Positions 41,102 to 50,693 are shown, counted from the stretch's first letter. The stretch is DNA of 64,000 nt from Castellaniella sp036379515 (GCF_036379515.1 NZ_DASVGN010000031.1:62001-126000), one strand, 5' to 3'. Notes: generated from the sequence alone by a model not told the origin. Numbers and translations: made by a program.

Positions 41102-42817
41102 TCAACTCTCATAGTCCGCGCCCATGTAGGCGTCGATTACCCTGGGGTCGCGCAATACTTCGTGCGGTGTTCCCTGGGCGATTGTCTTGCCGAAGTCCAA
41201 CACCTGTGCGCGGGCCGCCAGATCCACGATGGCAGGCAATACGTGCTCGATGGCGACGACGGCACAACCGTCGTTCATTGCTCGACGTAGTGCCGTGTGG
41301 ACGTGGTTGATTTCCTGTATTGTCATCCCCGCCATGGCCTCGTCGAGCAGCAGGACTTTGGGTTTGAGCGCTAGCGCCCTTGCGATTTCCAATAAGCGTT
41401 GCAGGCCTGGTGGCAGTGTGTCAGGTAGCGCGTCCCAGTGTTCGATCAGCCCTGTCTCCCGCAAAACTCGGGCCGCGTTTTGGGTGGCCGCTTTGTGAGA
41501 TATCTTGCCTGATGATGCGGCGGCCAGGACGGTTTCCCACACCGTCAGCGACGCGAACAGGCGGCTGGACTGAAAGGTCCTCGCCAGTCCGCGCTGGGCC
41601 AGGGCATAAGGTTTCATGCCGCGTGTGTCTTGGCCTCTGTACTGCGTGGTTCCAGTTCCAGACAGGTAGTTCGACATAAGGCTGAACAGGGTGCTTTTAC
41701 CGGCCCCATTAGGGCCAATGATGGCGAGCATTTCTCCCGGGTGCGCTTGCAGACTGACACCGTCCACGGCCTTCACGCCACCGAATCGGATGCCAAGATC
41801 TCGGCAGGACAGGACGGCAGTGTGTTGAGGGGTGCCTGTGGGTGGCGTAGCGTCATCGAGTTGGCCGGTCCGAGTGGTTGGTGGAGGGCTCCAGATGGGT
41901 ACGCGTTGCCACCAGCCCAGTTTCTGGAAAAAGGCCGTGATACCGCCGGGCATCACCACCGCGATGAAGATCGTGAGTGCGCCCAGGATGACCTGCTGTT
42001 CGGTCGGAAAGCGCGCCCACAGGAACGTGCCGATCAGGGAAATGAGGATGCCGCCGATGACGGGTCCCCATACGGTGCCGATTCCACCTGCAAGCACCAT
42101 GAGCACCGTTTGAAGTTCGATGCTGCCGTTGAAGGCGCTGCTGGGGTCCAGGTAGCCTATGTTCCAGACGTACAGTGCACCGCCGATGCCGCCAAATGCC
42201 GCACTCAGGCAGAGCGCCTGAAGTTTGGCACGGAAGGTGTGGATGCCAGAAGACTGTGCTGCCAGGTCGTCGTCTCGGGTGGCCATGAGCCGGAGGCCGA
42301 GCCGCGATCGGCTGAGAATGTATGTGATGAGAATCCCGCAGGCCGCAACGAGCACCATGACGAGTGCGCTTTCGTTGGGTGACTCTGCAGGCAGCACGGT
42401 TGTCCCCATGGGGCCACCCGTGATGGACAGGCTGCTGGCAATGATCTGCAGGATGCGGGCCAGGCCGAACATGCCGAGAGCGAAGAAGATACCGTGCAGT
42501 CGAAGCATGATCCAGCCCAGCAGCAGGGCAAGGGCTGCCGTGACGATGGCTGCCAGGATAGCGGCGATGTACCACTCCGCCTCGAGGTGGATCATGGCCA
42601 GTGCGGCCACGTAGGCACCAAAGCCAAAGAAGCTCACTTGGCCAAAGGAGACGTAGCCTGCAAAGCCGCTGATGATGTTCCACCCCAGCGACAGCAGGAT
42701 GAACAGTGCGATCGTGAAGAGGGTTTGGGCGTAGTAGCCGGACCCGTTCAGCGCGACGAGCAGGCCGGCCAGAACCAGCAGGGCCAGAGCGGTTGGCTGG
42801 AGAAGCTTGCCTTTCAT
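41102..42817 (-). CDS. fused Liv-type permease-ATPase (LivM-LivG)
   Basis: 571 aa in one frame. Residues 1-310 are a LivM permease with about 9 helices (LGWNIISGFAGYVSFGQ; GGIGTVWGPVIGGILIS), then a linker rich in Thr and Pro (about 311-340), then a LivG ATPase with Walker A GPNGAGKS and Walker B KVLLLDEAMAGM. The signature normally reading L-S/P-x-G-x-Q is LPPGLQRLLEIARAL, so the usual Gly-Gln core is altered. The start overlaps the LivH-type stop by 4 bases. The fusion saves one gene but keeps operon order H-M-G-F. Confidence 0.92.
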   Translation of the reverse strand: MKGKLLQPTALALLVLAGLLVALNGSGYYAQTLFTIALFILLSLGWNIISGFAGYVSFGQVSFFGFGAYVAALAMIHLEAEWYIAAILAAIVTAALALLLGWIMLRLHGIFFALGMFGLARILQIIASSLSITGGPMGTTVLPAESPNESALVMVLVAACGILITYILSRSRLGLRLMATRDDDLAAQSSGIHTFRAKLQALCLSAAFGGIGGALYVWNIGYLDPSSAFNGSIELQTVLMVLAGGIGTVWGPVIGGILISLIGTFLWARFPTEQQVILGALTIFIAVVMPGGITAFFQKLGWWQRVPIWSPPPTTRTGQLDDATPPTGTPQHTAVLSCRDLGIRFGGVKAVDGVSLQAHPGEMLAIIGPNGAGKSTLFSLMSNYLSGTGTTQYRGQDTRGMKPYALAQRGLARTFQSSRLFASLTVWETVLAAASSGKISHKAATQNAARVLRETGLIEHWDALPDTLPPGLQRLLEIARALALKPKVLLLDEAMAGMTIQEINHVHTALRRAMNDGCAVVAIEHVLPAIVDLAARAQVLDFGKTIAQGTPHEVLRDPRVIDAYMGADYES

Positions 42818-43689
42818 ACGCGTCCCACCTTGCCGAAGAGTCCTTGTGGACGAAAGATCAGAACGCCAATGAACACGATGTAGATGACGGCGCTTGCAGA
42901 GTTGGAACCCAGGTAGTATTGAGTGAAGACCTCGGCGATGCCGAGCAGTTCGGCTGCGATCAGGGCGCCCATGTAGTTCCCGAGCCCACCGAGGGCGATG
43001 ATAGTGAAGGCCTGGATCGTAAGATCACCGCTGCCAGTCGTTTGAAACGGAATTAGCGTGATGACTAGCGAGCCTGCGGCGCCTGCCAGTGCCGCGCCAA
43101 CGCCGAAACTGATGATACGGATGAGTCGGCCGTTGAGGCTGCAGCAGGCGGCACCCAGCCCTGACTGGGCCGTGGCGCGCACTGATTTTCCGACCATTGT
43201 GTGGGTGAGCCACAGGTGCAGCGCCAGCGCCGTGCAGAATGCCAGGATGGATGCTGCAACCAGTGCCTGTGGCAACGCGATGCGGCCGATCTGGAACGAT
43301 CCCTGCAGAAAGGGCAGCGACTGGAATTGCGAGCCCCAGATGAGGAAGCTCGTGTTAGCGATGACGTATGACAAGCCGAAAGTTGCAAGCAACGTGCGCA
43401 GCTCTCCCAACGACCCTTTGACGGGGATGTGTTCCAGGATGAGATACTGGACCGCTACGCCCACCAGAAACAGCAGCCCAGCCGCCAGAGGAAACGCGAT
43501 GATGGGGGAAATTCCATGGGCCGAGAACAGGGTGAAGGCCAGCAGTCCTCCTACGATGATCATGTCCCCGTGGGCGAGGTTTACGACTTTCATGACGCCA
43601 TAGATGAGGTTCAGGCCTGTGGCCATGAGCAAGTACACTCCGCCCCACAGAAGCCCCAGAAGTAGCAGGTTGATGATCGTGATCCACAT
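42814..43689 (-). CDS. branched-chain amino acid-type ABC permease (LivH family)
   Basis: A 291-aa inner-membrane permease with about 8 helices and the family motif ATGLNLIYGVMKVVNLAHGDM near the N-terminus plus ALGGLGNYMGALIAA towards the C-terminus. It follows the binding-protein gene after 77 bases and overlaps the start of the LivM-LivG fusion. Confidence 0.93.
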   Translation of the reverse strand: MWITIINLLLLGLLWGGVYLLMATGLNLIYGVMKVVNLAHGDMIIVGGLLAFTLFSAHGISPIIAFPLAAGLLFLVGVAVQYLILEHIPVKGSLGELRTLLATFGLSYVIANTSFLIWGSQFQSLPFLQGSFQIGRIALPQALVAASILAFCTALALHLWLTHTMVGKSVRATAQSGLGAACCSLNGRLIRIISFGVGAALAGAAGSLVITLIPFQTTGSGDLTIQAFTIIALGGLGNYMGALIAAELLGIAEVFTQYYLGSNSASAVIYIVFIGVLIFRPQGLFGKVGRV

Positions 43690-43766
43690 GTCTCGGTCGA
43701 TCCCTGTAGTGGTGTGAGGTCAGGGCCAGGCTTTCGATGGCCTTTGCCCCGACTCTGGCTTGAGGC

Positions 43767-44963
43767 TTACTTCCAGCCGCCGTGTGGAAGAATTGGCGCT
43801 GCTTCGGCGTCCTCTTTGGGCCAGACCAGTACCTGCTTGCCGTTCTGCCATTGCAGGACGTAGCTCCGGTAGCCCGTCTGCAGTCCCGTGGGGCTCAGCT
43901 TGAAGTGCCCGACAACGGTGTCTTCGGACAGTTTGAGCATGGCGTCACGGATCTTGGTCTGATCCAGGCTGCCCACTTCCGTCACTGCCTGGCCGAGCAG
44001 TTTCATGCTGGCATAGGCCACCGCTGCATGGTAGTCCGGTTCAACGTTGAATTTATCCTTGAACGACTTGACGAATTCAACGTTGCCCTTGGTGTGCAGG
44101 GAAGGAAAGTAGAGCGTGGTACCGAAAATCCCGTTGGCTGCGGACCCGAGCGACTTGTAGAACTCAGGCTCCACGGGCCCGATGCTGAAGGCGAACATCT
44201 TGGCGCTCACGTTCTGCGATTTTGCAGCCCGTACGATACCTTCGGCGTCTGCCAGATACGTGGCGCCCACGATCACGTCAGGGTGTGTGTTGCCAGCCTT
44301 CAGAACCAGAGCACTGAAATCGGTCGTGCTCGGATCGTAGGATTCCTTGAAGACGATCTTCATGCCGAGCTTCTTGACCTCAGCCTCGATCCCGCCTGCG
44401 AGCTGTATTGGAAACTGCGTGTTCTGGATGAGCAGTGCGACCGTCTTGTAGCCTTTGGAGGCCGCCAGATCGAGCGCGGGCGTCATATATTGTGGCGTCT
44501 GCGTGATGGCCTGAATCAGGTAGGGGTACTTGCCAGAGTAGTTCTCCACATTGGCCGCCAGAGATGGCATGACTTTCTTGGCGCGATTGACGATGGGGGC
44601 CACGGCGGCCGTCAGGTCCGTCTGGTAGGGGCTCACCAGCAGATCCACCTTGTCGTCCGTCAGCAGCTTTTGGTAGAGCTGTACGGCGGTAGAGGGGTTG
44701 CCCTGGTCATCATATTTGATCAGGTCCAGCTTGCGCCCCAAGAGGCCGCCCTTCTGGTTGATCTCGTCAATGGCGAGTTGATAGCCCCGGAGTTCGAAAA
44801 TGGCCGGTGGTGAGTAGGGGCCCGTCTGGGTAATGGAGAGTCCAACCTTGATGTCGGGCTGTGCCGCGTAGGTACTGCCTGCGCCTGCGACGGCCAAGAG
44901 CATTGCCCCTGCGATGAGCCTGAAAGGGTGACTACTGGGTGGAACGTCGTGATTGGTGAACAT
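43767..44963 (-). CDS. Liv-type solute-binding protein (periplasmic)
   Basis: 398 aa with a Sec-type signal (FRLIAGAMLLAVAGAGSTYAA, about residues 14-34) and a type I periplasmic fold: DIKVGLSITQTGPYS, LAIDEINQKGGLLGRKLDLIKYDDQ and VDLLVSPYQTDL. GGAGG lies 5 bases before the ATG. It captures the ligand for the LivH/LivMG/LivF transporter downstream. A strong hairpin precedes the gene. Confidence 0.93.
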   Translation of the reverse strand: MFTNHDVPPSSHPFRLIAGAMLLAVAGAGSTYAAQPDIKVGLSITQTGPYSPPAIFELRGYQLAIDEINQKGGLLGRKLDLIKYDDQGNPSTAVQLYQKLLTDDKVDLLVSPYQTDLTAAVAPIVNRAKKVMPSLAANVENYSGKYPYLIQAITQTPQYMTPALDLAASKGYKTVALLIQNTQFPIQLAGGIEAEVKKLGMKIVFKESYDPSTTDFSALVLKAGNTHPDVIVGATYLADAEGIVRAAKSQNVSAKMFAFSIGPVEPEFYKSLGSAANGIFGTTLYFPSLHTKGNVEFVKSFKDKFNVEPDYHAAVAYASMKLLGQAVTEVGSLDQTKIRDAMLKLSEDTVVGHFKLSPTGLQTGYRSYVLQWQNGKQVLVWPKEDAEAAPILPHGGWK

Positions 44964-44989
44964 GGTGCCTCCGTGATTGCAGGAGAGTG

Positions 44990-45017
44990 GAAGCTGGACC
45001 TGCTCAGGACCAGCTTC
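44990..45017 (-). promoter_or_regulatory. hairpin upstream of the binding-protein gene
   Basis: GAAGCTGGACCT (44990-45001) and AGGACCAGCTTC (45006-45017) pair with a single A-A mismatch around a GCTC loop. It sits 26 bases upstream of the ATG, between the epimerase and binding-protein genes. With no T-run it is more likely a processing or stability element that lets the binding protein be over-produced than a terminator. Confidence 0.6.
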
Positions 45018-45083
45018 GTGGAGAGTTGCGAGTTGTTTGATACGGCTGAAGAGATCCTCCCGAATGTGAGATGCGGCTGCTGC

Positions 45084-46058
45084 TCATGGGTGGGTGTTGG
45101 CCGAACGGGACGCACGTTCGGCCTGGGTTGCGCGCAGAGTTTTCTCAAGCCCTGCCCGCAAGTCGTATTGGGGTGCGTAGCCGAGTTCGCGGCCGGCCCT
45201 GGAAATGTCGAGTGCACCTTTCCTGGCGGTCCGGAACTGTCCACCATGTCGGTACCAGCCAGCTGCTGCATACAGATCCGCCCCTGGAACCAGCTCGCTC
45301 ACGATGCGCGCGGCGTCAGCGATCGTAGGGGCCTGGCCTGTGGCGATGTGGTAGGCGTCGAAACGGTGGTTGGCCTTGTCCAGCGCGAGCAGTGCCCCGG
45401 TCACGGTGTCGTCGATGTACACCTGATCGACGGCCAGGTCACCGCCCTCAGGCAGATGACAGGGCATCCCGTCAAGGGCGGCGTCGATGAAGATCTTCGG
45501 GACGCGGGCCCTGGGAAGATCGGGGCCGTAGACCCAGCACGTCCGGATGTTGACGCATTCCAGCCCATAGCGGTCGGCATAGATGCGGCCATAGTGCTCG
45601 GCGGCGAGCTTGGTGAGTCCGTAGATACTGTTGGGTTTCTGTGGGTGATCTTCCGTGATGATGTCACTGGTGAAGTCGCCGTAGGTCTCTTCCGTGCTGA
45701 TGTAGATCAGTCGCTTGACGCCGTGCAGCCGCATGGCTTCCAGGATGTTGATGGTGCCTTCTGTGTTGACTCGCAGGGTCTTGATCGGGAGGTTGGCGGC
45801 TGGCGCAACGCCTACGATGGCCGCCGTGTGAATGACGGCTTGCGGTTCGTAGGTGCGGAATGCATCTACGACCTGACTCCATTCGCCGAGATCGGCGACG
45901 ACCAGGGTCAGCGAGGAGTTTTGCCGCGCCAGCTCGGCGGCCACCGCAGAGAACCCGAGATCGAGTCCAATCACCGCATCCCCACGAGCCAGCAGTGCCT
46001 TGACGATGGCGAATCCTAGCCAGCCGCTTGCACCTGTCACGAGAATTTTTTTTGCCAT
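45084..46058 (-). CDS. NAD-dependent epimerase/dehydratase (extended SDR)
   Basis: 324 aa. The nucleotide site is VTGASGWLGFAIV; DLG and HTAAIVGVA follow; the active site is ISTEETYGDF with the catalytic pair YGLTK (YxxxK). Extended SDRs of this form include UDP-sugar epimerases and uronate dehydrogenases; the partner residues do not settle which. It lies within the minus-strand catabolic unit between the cupin and the Liv-type binding protein, so acting on the imported compound or a derivative is more likely than cell-wall sugar synthesis. Confidence 0.9.
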   Translation of the reverse strand: MAKKILVTGASGWLGFAIVKALLARGDAVIGLDLGFSAVAAELARQNSSLTLVVADLGEWSQVVDAFRTYEPQAVIHTAAIVGVAPAANLPIKTLRVNTEGTINILEAMRLHGVKRLIYISTEETYGDFTSDIITEDHPQKPNSIYGLTKLAAEHYGRIYADRYGLECVNIRTCWVYGPDLPRARVPKIFIDAALDGMPCHLPEGGDLAVDQVYIDDTVTGALLALDKANHRFDAYHIATGQAPTIADAARIVSELVPGADLYAAAGWYRHGGQFRTARKGALDISRAGRELGYAPQYDLRAGLEKTLRATQAERASRSANTHP

Positions 46059-46070
46059 GGTGAAATCTCG

Positions 46071-46466
46071 TCAGTCGTCCGTAGGCGGGGTTGTGATCAC
46101 CAGAAACACCAGTGTTTCCGTGCCCGTGCAATGCAGTTCATGTACCACCCCTGGCGGGATGAAGGCGACGTCGTTGGCGTGCACGACGTGCTTTTCACCA
46201 TCGGTGATCAGCACGCCCTCGCCACTCAGGAAGTGATAGATCTGTTCCTGAACCTTGTGGACGTGGCTTTCCACGAAAGCTCCTGGCTCATAACAGGAAA
46301 TCCGGTGATCGAAGAATTTGCTGCCGCTCAGCTCCGGTGTGACGATGGCCTTGGAAAGTGCCTGATGGTGATGTCCGGGGTATTCGGTCCAGAATAGTTC
46401 TGCAAGATTCCTGACCTTCGCGGGTTTGTGGGAGGTGGCTGACTTGCGGTTGTGAGATGTGGCCAT
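46071..46466 (-). CDS. cupin-domain protein
   Basis: 131 aa with both cupin motifs: ESHVHKVQEQIYHFLSGEG (motif 1, with two His and a Glu) and PPGVVHELHCTG (motif 2, His), so a metal site is likely. AAGGAG lies 7 bases upstream of the ATG. Cupins of this size act as isomerases, dioxygenases or lyases in sugar and aromatic pathways; the exact reaction is not evident. Its stop is 12 bases from the epimerase start. Confidence 0.88.
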   Translation of the reverse strand: MATSHNRKSATSHKPAKVRNLAELFWTEYPGHHHQALSKAIVTPELSGSKFFDHRISCYEPGAFVESHVHKVQEQIYHFLSGEGVLITDGEKHVVHANDVAFIPPGVVHELHCTGTETLVFLVITTPPTDD

Positions 46467-46569
46467 GTGGGTCTCCTTGTTGCATCAGGTGTGATTACAA
46501 AAAACCATGTGCGGATATCGACCTGGCGCCGTCGGCTTTGAGGCGGTGGCGAGCGTCAGTTCGTTGGGG

Positions 46570-47400
46570 CTATTTCGCACCCGGCTCGGTGAGGCCAATG
46601 CGGGCCAGCGCTGCATGGCTGGACAGGATGGCGGGGAGAATGTCGGGTGCGATGATTTCCATCAGGATGGGTCCGCAGTAGCCGTGTGCCTGCAGGGCGT
46701 CCTTCAGCAGCTCGAAGGGCACGTTCCCCCTGCCGATTGGGTCATGGCGCCACCCGCTGCGAGTTGTGTCTGAGCAGTGCACCAGTTCAATTCTGGTGTT
46801 CAGTTCTGCGATACCGGTGGATGGAGATTCTCCGGCGAAGTGCGCGTTGGCCACGTCGTAGCAGGCACATAAGGTGCCGTCATTCATTTCGTCCAGAAAC
46901 TCCCGGATGTCCCGGCAGTGCGGCAGCGCGGCGAAAGGCACGTTTTCGATGGCCAGCTTTACGCCAAGGTTGCGAGCGAGCGGGATCAGGGCGCCGATCG
47001 TGTCACGCAGTATGGCGTGGGATCTGGTGGGGGGGCATGGCAGTAGCGGATTCACCCGCCCAGGTACCGTGACCAGCCGGGGTGCGCCCAGGTCCGCTGC
47101 AAGGATCAGAGCCTTCTGGAAGAGCGCGATGGTGTATTCGCGGGTATAGGCGAAGGGGCTGGCGAGATTGGTGTCCAGGCTGGGCAGGTTCAGCGACGTG
47201 AAGGACAGCCCTTCTCCTCGCATGTAGGCCTTCAGTTCTCGTCGTTCGCTCTCGGACGCTTCCACGTCCAGGTGGGGCGGGTTGATGACGCCTTCGAACT
47301 GACGGTACCCATGAGGTACGAGCTGTTCCAGACACGCTCGGAGTGAATGGCTCCAGATGTAGCCGTAAGTGTTGACGCTGGCGGATTGCATGGTGGACAT
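46570..47400 (-). CDS. sugar phosphate isomerase/epimerase (AP-endonuclease 2 TIM barrel)
   Basis: 276 aa from the ATG at 47400, with GAGG 8 bases upstream. The TIM-barrel metal residues are recognisable in LAIENVPFAALPH (Glu), YDVANAHFAGE (Asp-His), VHCSDTTRSGWRHDPIGRGNVPF and ILMEIIAPD (Glu). The family includes IolE/IolI inositol enzymes, hydroxypyruvate isomerase and tagatose epimerase; the sequence does not choose between them. A TPP enzyme and an aldehyde dehydrogenase in the same unit recall the inositol pathway only in general layout. Confidence 0.9.
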   Translation of the reverse strand: MSTMQSASVNTYGYIWSHSLRACLEQLVPHGYRQFEGVINPPHLDVEASESERRELKAYMRGEGLSFTSLNLPSLDTNLASPFAYTREYTIALFQKALILAADLGAPRLVTVPGRVNPLLPCPPTRSHAILRDTIGALIPLARNLGVKLAIENVPFAALPHCRDIREFLDEMNDGTLCACYDVANAHFAGESPSTGIAELNTRIELVHCSDTTRSGWRHDPIGRGNVPFELLKDALQAHGYCGPILMEIIAPDILPAILSSHAALARIGLTEPGAK

Positions 47401-47410
47401 GAGTGCTGCC

Positions 47411-48904
47411 TCACTCTTGGGGCGGGTTTGATGCCCGTCTCGTACCGGGTCGCGCGGCTGCCACCAGTTTTCCGGCGCGGCGGCCCGAGACGAAGGCCCA
47501 GGCAATGTGATGGCCGTGCCCCTTGAGCAGCAGCCCCCCTTGGCCGGTGGACCCCACAGCGTACAGTCCGTCGATCGGCTGCTCGTGTGCATCCAGGACG
47601 CGGTGCGAGGTGTCGACCTTCAGACCACCCTCGTTGTGTACGAAGACCGAGCGCACCGGACCCAGCGCGATGTACGGACCTGTCATGGCCTGGTGCCCTA
47701 GCGCCTCCTGCAACAGGGGCTCCCGCATTTTCAGGTGCGATGCTAGTGCCTTGATGGAGTCTGCGCGGGCGTAGATGTCCTTTCGATTGCGAGCATAGTC
47801 CGCCAGGTAGGCATAGGCCACTCCTGGCGCGGTTGAGATGAAATCTGGCCAGGCTGAGAACCGCTGCGCAATCTCTTGCCCGAAGATGATCCAGCCACGA
47901 TTGCCGAGTTCGTCAGCCAGGGCGTAAGCCAGTTTCTTGGGTTCGTCGTGTACGGCCTGACCATTTTGGTTGACGAGGACGGCTCCGGCCTCGAAAAGCG
48001 ATAGCGAGGGCGCGAGCGCAGTTGTCAGAAACTGCATGAGAAATGGCCGCAGGATCGCCGGCGGCAGATGGCCCATGGACCATTGCATAAAGACGGCCAA
48101 TGCCCGCCACGGTGGCAAGCGGCGGACCAGGGTTTCTTTCTGAGGTGGGATGAATCGGAGTTCGGGGCCGAGCGCCAGGTCGCCGTTGAGTACCGTAGCA
48201 CCCAAGGCCTCGGCCATTTTCTGGCCATCACCGGTCGCCGTCATGTTGATGGCCTCGACCTTGGCTTCCCGCGGGCCCATGAAGCGTGCTTTCAGCTCGG
48301 GGCTGTTCGTGAAGTCACCGGCGGCCAGAATCACACCATTGATGCCGCGAAAGAGCTGGGTCTGGCCATCGCGTTCGACGCGAGCACCGATGACGCGCCC
48401 CTTTTCGGTCACGAGTTCGATGACGCGGGTGTTGCAGCGGATGTCCACTCCGTCCCGCCGTGCACGCTTTTCAAGGTGATAGATGTAGGAGCGCGAATTG
48501 GGTAGCACGTTGTGCATGCGCGGCAGCCGGTGTGGTGGCTCCGGCATGGGGCCCATGAATCGGACACCTGAATCCAGCAGCCACTGGAAAGCGGCGGGCA
48601 CTTCGTCGCACAGGATCTTGCGCAGTGCGTCGTTATCGGGTCTGTCCATGCCGCCCGCGAATTTGGGCATGTCTTCCCAGTGCTGCTGAGGGTTGTCCTC
48701 AATGCCCTGGGCTCGCTGGTGTGGAGTCTGGGTTGCCGAGATGGAGCCGATTGACCACGCGGTGGATCCACCCAGACGCGGATTCTTCTCCAGGAGCGTC
48801 ACCGAGGCACCTGCTTCACGCGCTTCGATGGCGGCGGCGAGCCCCGAGCCACCGCCGCCGATGACGAGTACGTCGAAGACTGCGTCTTTGGGATCGTCAG
48901 CCAT
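47411..48904 (-). CDS. FAD-dependent oxidoreductase (fumarate reductase/ketosteroid dehydrogenase type)
   Basis: 497 aa from the ATG at 48904. The FAD Rossmann motif is VLVIGGGGSGLAAAIEAREAG, followed by LEKNPRLGGSTAWSIGSI, GVILAAGDFTNSPEL, and the C-terminal GLYAVGSTGQGGLLLKGHGHHIAWAF. It belongs to FAD_binding_2 flavoproteins that oxidise or reduce C-C bonds next to a carbonyl or carboxylate. Resemblance to TcuA is at superfamily level only. It starts 1 base after the stop of the TPP-enzyme gene. Confidence 0.92.
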   Translation of the reverse strand: MADDPKDAVFDVLVIGGGGSGLAAAIEAREAGASVTLLEKNPRLGGSTAWSIGSISATQTPHQRAQGIEDNPQQHWEDMPKFAGGMDRPDNDALRKILCDEVPAAFQWLLDSGVRFMGPMPEPPHRLPRMHNVLPNSRSYIYHLEKRARRDGVDIRCNTRVIELVTEKGRVIGARVERDGQTQLFRGINGVILAAGDFTNSPELKARFMGPREAKVEAINMTATGDGQKMAEALGATVLNGDLALGPELRFIPPQKETLVRRLPPWRALAVFMQWSMGHLPPAILRPFLMQFLTTALAPSLSLFEAGAVLVNQNGQAVHDEPKKLAYALADELGNRGWIIFGQEIAQRFSAWPDFISTAPGVAYAYLADYARNRKDIYARADSIKALASHLKMREPLLQEALGHQAMTGPYIALGPVRSVFVHNEGGLKVDTSHRVLDAHEQPIDGLYAVGSTGQGGLLLKGHGHHIAWAFVSGRRAGKLVAAARPGTRRASNPPQE

Positions 48905-48905
48905 G

Positions 48906-50693
48906 TCAGGCCGTCCAGGGTTTGCCGAAGGCTGGTTCGGGATAGGGGATCGGCGGCAGCTGCCAGGTTCCTGTTGATGGCGGACGAACTTCTCCATCCA
49001 CGTGTACGTCGATCACGCAGGGCCGCCGGTTGCGGATCGCCTGTTCGACGGCGGGTGCCAGATCCTCGCTGCGCGTGACGGTGACGCCGTCCGCGCCGCA
49101 AGCACGTGCCCAGACTGCGAAATCCGGGTTGTAGCGCTGCCCACCGGGCCCCTGTTTGCCTTTGTAGAATGCGGTGCCGAGCTCGCGGCCCTTGAACAGG
49201 CCGTATTGCAGATCGCGGATTGCACCCCAGGCAAAGTTGTTCCAGACGATCCAGATGCACGGGAGCTGGTATTCAACGGCGGTGGCCACCACGTGCGGGG
49301 CCATCATGAACCCGCCGTCGCCTACGACGGCGACGCACGGCCGGTCTGGTGCGGCAAGCTGCGCTCCGAGCACGCTGCAGACCCCGAATCCCATCGACGA
49401 GTAGCCCCAGCTGTTGAGCATGCTGGCTGGCCTGCGCGGTTCCCAGAACTGCATGAACCAATTGTGGTGCACGCCGGAATCCAGGGTCAGGATCACGTCG
49501 TCCGGCAACGCTTTGCGCAGAGTACCCACTACGTATTCCGGGCGAATCGGCGTGGTGATGGCGTTGAAGTTGGGGGCGATGAAGTGGTTCCACTCGGCTT
49601 GCCAGGTCGCAATTTCTTCGCGCCACGTCGCGAATTGCTCGCGATCTGGTGCACCCGATGCGGTAAGCGCGCCCAGAAGCTGTTCACAGAAGGTTCGGGC
49701 ATCGGCAATCAGACCGAGGGTAGGGGGGTAGTTACGGCCCATTTCGGCAGGGTCCAGATCGACCTGGATGAGCTTGGTGTGAGGGAAGTTCCAGGAGTAG
49801 CCGGGCTTCCAGGTGGACGAAGATCGATCGTCGAAGCGCGTGCCAACGCAGATGATCAGATCGGCGTGCCGGCCCGCCTGGTTGGCGGGATATCGGCCAT
49901 TGCGTCCGATGAAACCCAGTGTGAGCGGGTCGCCAGCTGGCACGCATCCCATGCCATTGGGTGAGGTGATGACGGGGATGCCCAGTCGGGCCTGCAGTTC
50001 GGTCAGCACCGGCCCGGCGCCCGAGAGTGTGGTGCCCTGGCCGATGAAGAAAGCCGGGCGCCGGGATTCAGTCAGCAATTTCAGAGCAGTCGCAAGGTCT
50101 GTCATGCTTGCAGCTGGGCGATGTGACCCGAAGGTGGGAGCGGCCGTGGGCGTTTCGACATCATCTTCTTCTTGGAAGACGTTGTAGGGGATGTCCATGT
50201 TCACCGGGCCCGGGCGGCCGGTGAGCATGGTGTTGAAAGACTGACGCAGTGCCAGCGGCAGCATGTCGACCCGAGAGGGCTGGAAACTGCGTTTCACGAC
50301 CGGGCGCAACACCTGTGCGAAATCGGCTTGGTTGTGGGCGTAGAGTTCCTGGAACGGCGCACGGTTGGCCTGAGAAGTCGGCACATTTGCCGTGATTGCG
50401 AGGAATGCCGAGGAGTCGGACAGCGCCGTCACCAAGGACATCACCAGATTTGCCGTGCCTGGGCCGGTGGAGGTCAGGGTGGCGACCGGCTCGTGGCGCA
50501 CCCGAAAGTACCCGTCTGCCATGTGGCCTGCACATTGTTCGTGCCGTGGTGACACGAGCTGGATCTCGTCTTTGCGTTCGTACAGCGCGTCAAGGATGCC
50601 GACATTGCCGTGCCCACAGATACCGAAAACGTAGGGCACTTTTTGCTTGATGAGATAGTCGACGATGACTTCTCCACCTTTTCGCTTGGTCAT
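48906..50693 (-). CDS. thiamine diphosphate-dependent enzyme (acetolactate synthase-like)
   Basis: 595 aa with the three-domain layout of the decarboxylase/carboligase superfamily. The N-terminal catalytic Glu is in SPRHEQCAGHMADGYFRV, the middle domain starts near RRPAFFIGQGTTLSGAG, and the C-terminal TPP motif is GDGGFMMAPHVVATAVEYQ then WNNFAWG. It is not a standard biosynthetic IlvB, as no IlvN partner is near. Decarboxylation of a 2-oxo acid or cleavage of a diketone (as IolD does) would fit, with the aldehyde going to the dehydrogenase 5' to it. The start overlaps the dehydrogenase stop by 4 bases. Confidence 0.92.
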   Translation of the reverse strand: MTKRKGGEVIVDYLIKQKVPYVFGICGHGNVGILDALYERKDEIQLVSPRHEQCAGHMADGYFRVRHEPVATLTSTGPGTANLVMSLVTALSDSSAFLAITANVPTSQANRAPFQELYAHNQADFAQVLRPVVKRSFQPSRVDMLPLALRQSFNTMLTGRPGPVNMDIPYNVFQEEDDVETPTAAPTFGSHRPAASMTDLATALKLLTESRRPAFFIGQGTTLSGAGPVLTELQARLGIPVITSPNGMGCVPAGDPLTLGFIGRNGRYPANQAGRHADLIICVGTRFDDRSSSTWKPGYSWNFPHTKLIQVDLDPAEMGRNYPPTLGLIADARTFCEQLLGALTASGAPDREQFATWREEIATWQAEWNHFIAPNFNAITTPIRPEYVVGTLRKALPDDVILTLDSGVHHNWFMQFWEPRRPASMLNSWGYSSMGFGVCSVLGAQLAAPDRPCVAVVGDGGFMMAPHVVATAVEYQLPCIWIVWNNFAWGAIRDLQYGLFKGRELGTAFYKGKQGPGGQRYNPDFAVWARACGADGVTVTRSEDLAPAVEQAIRNRRPCVIDVHVDGEVRPPSTGTWQLPPIPYPEPAFGKPWTA

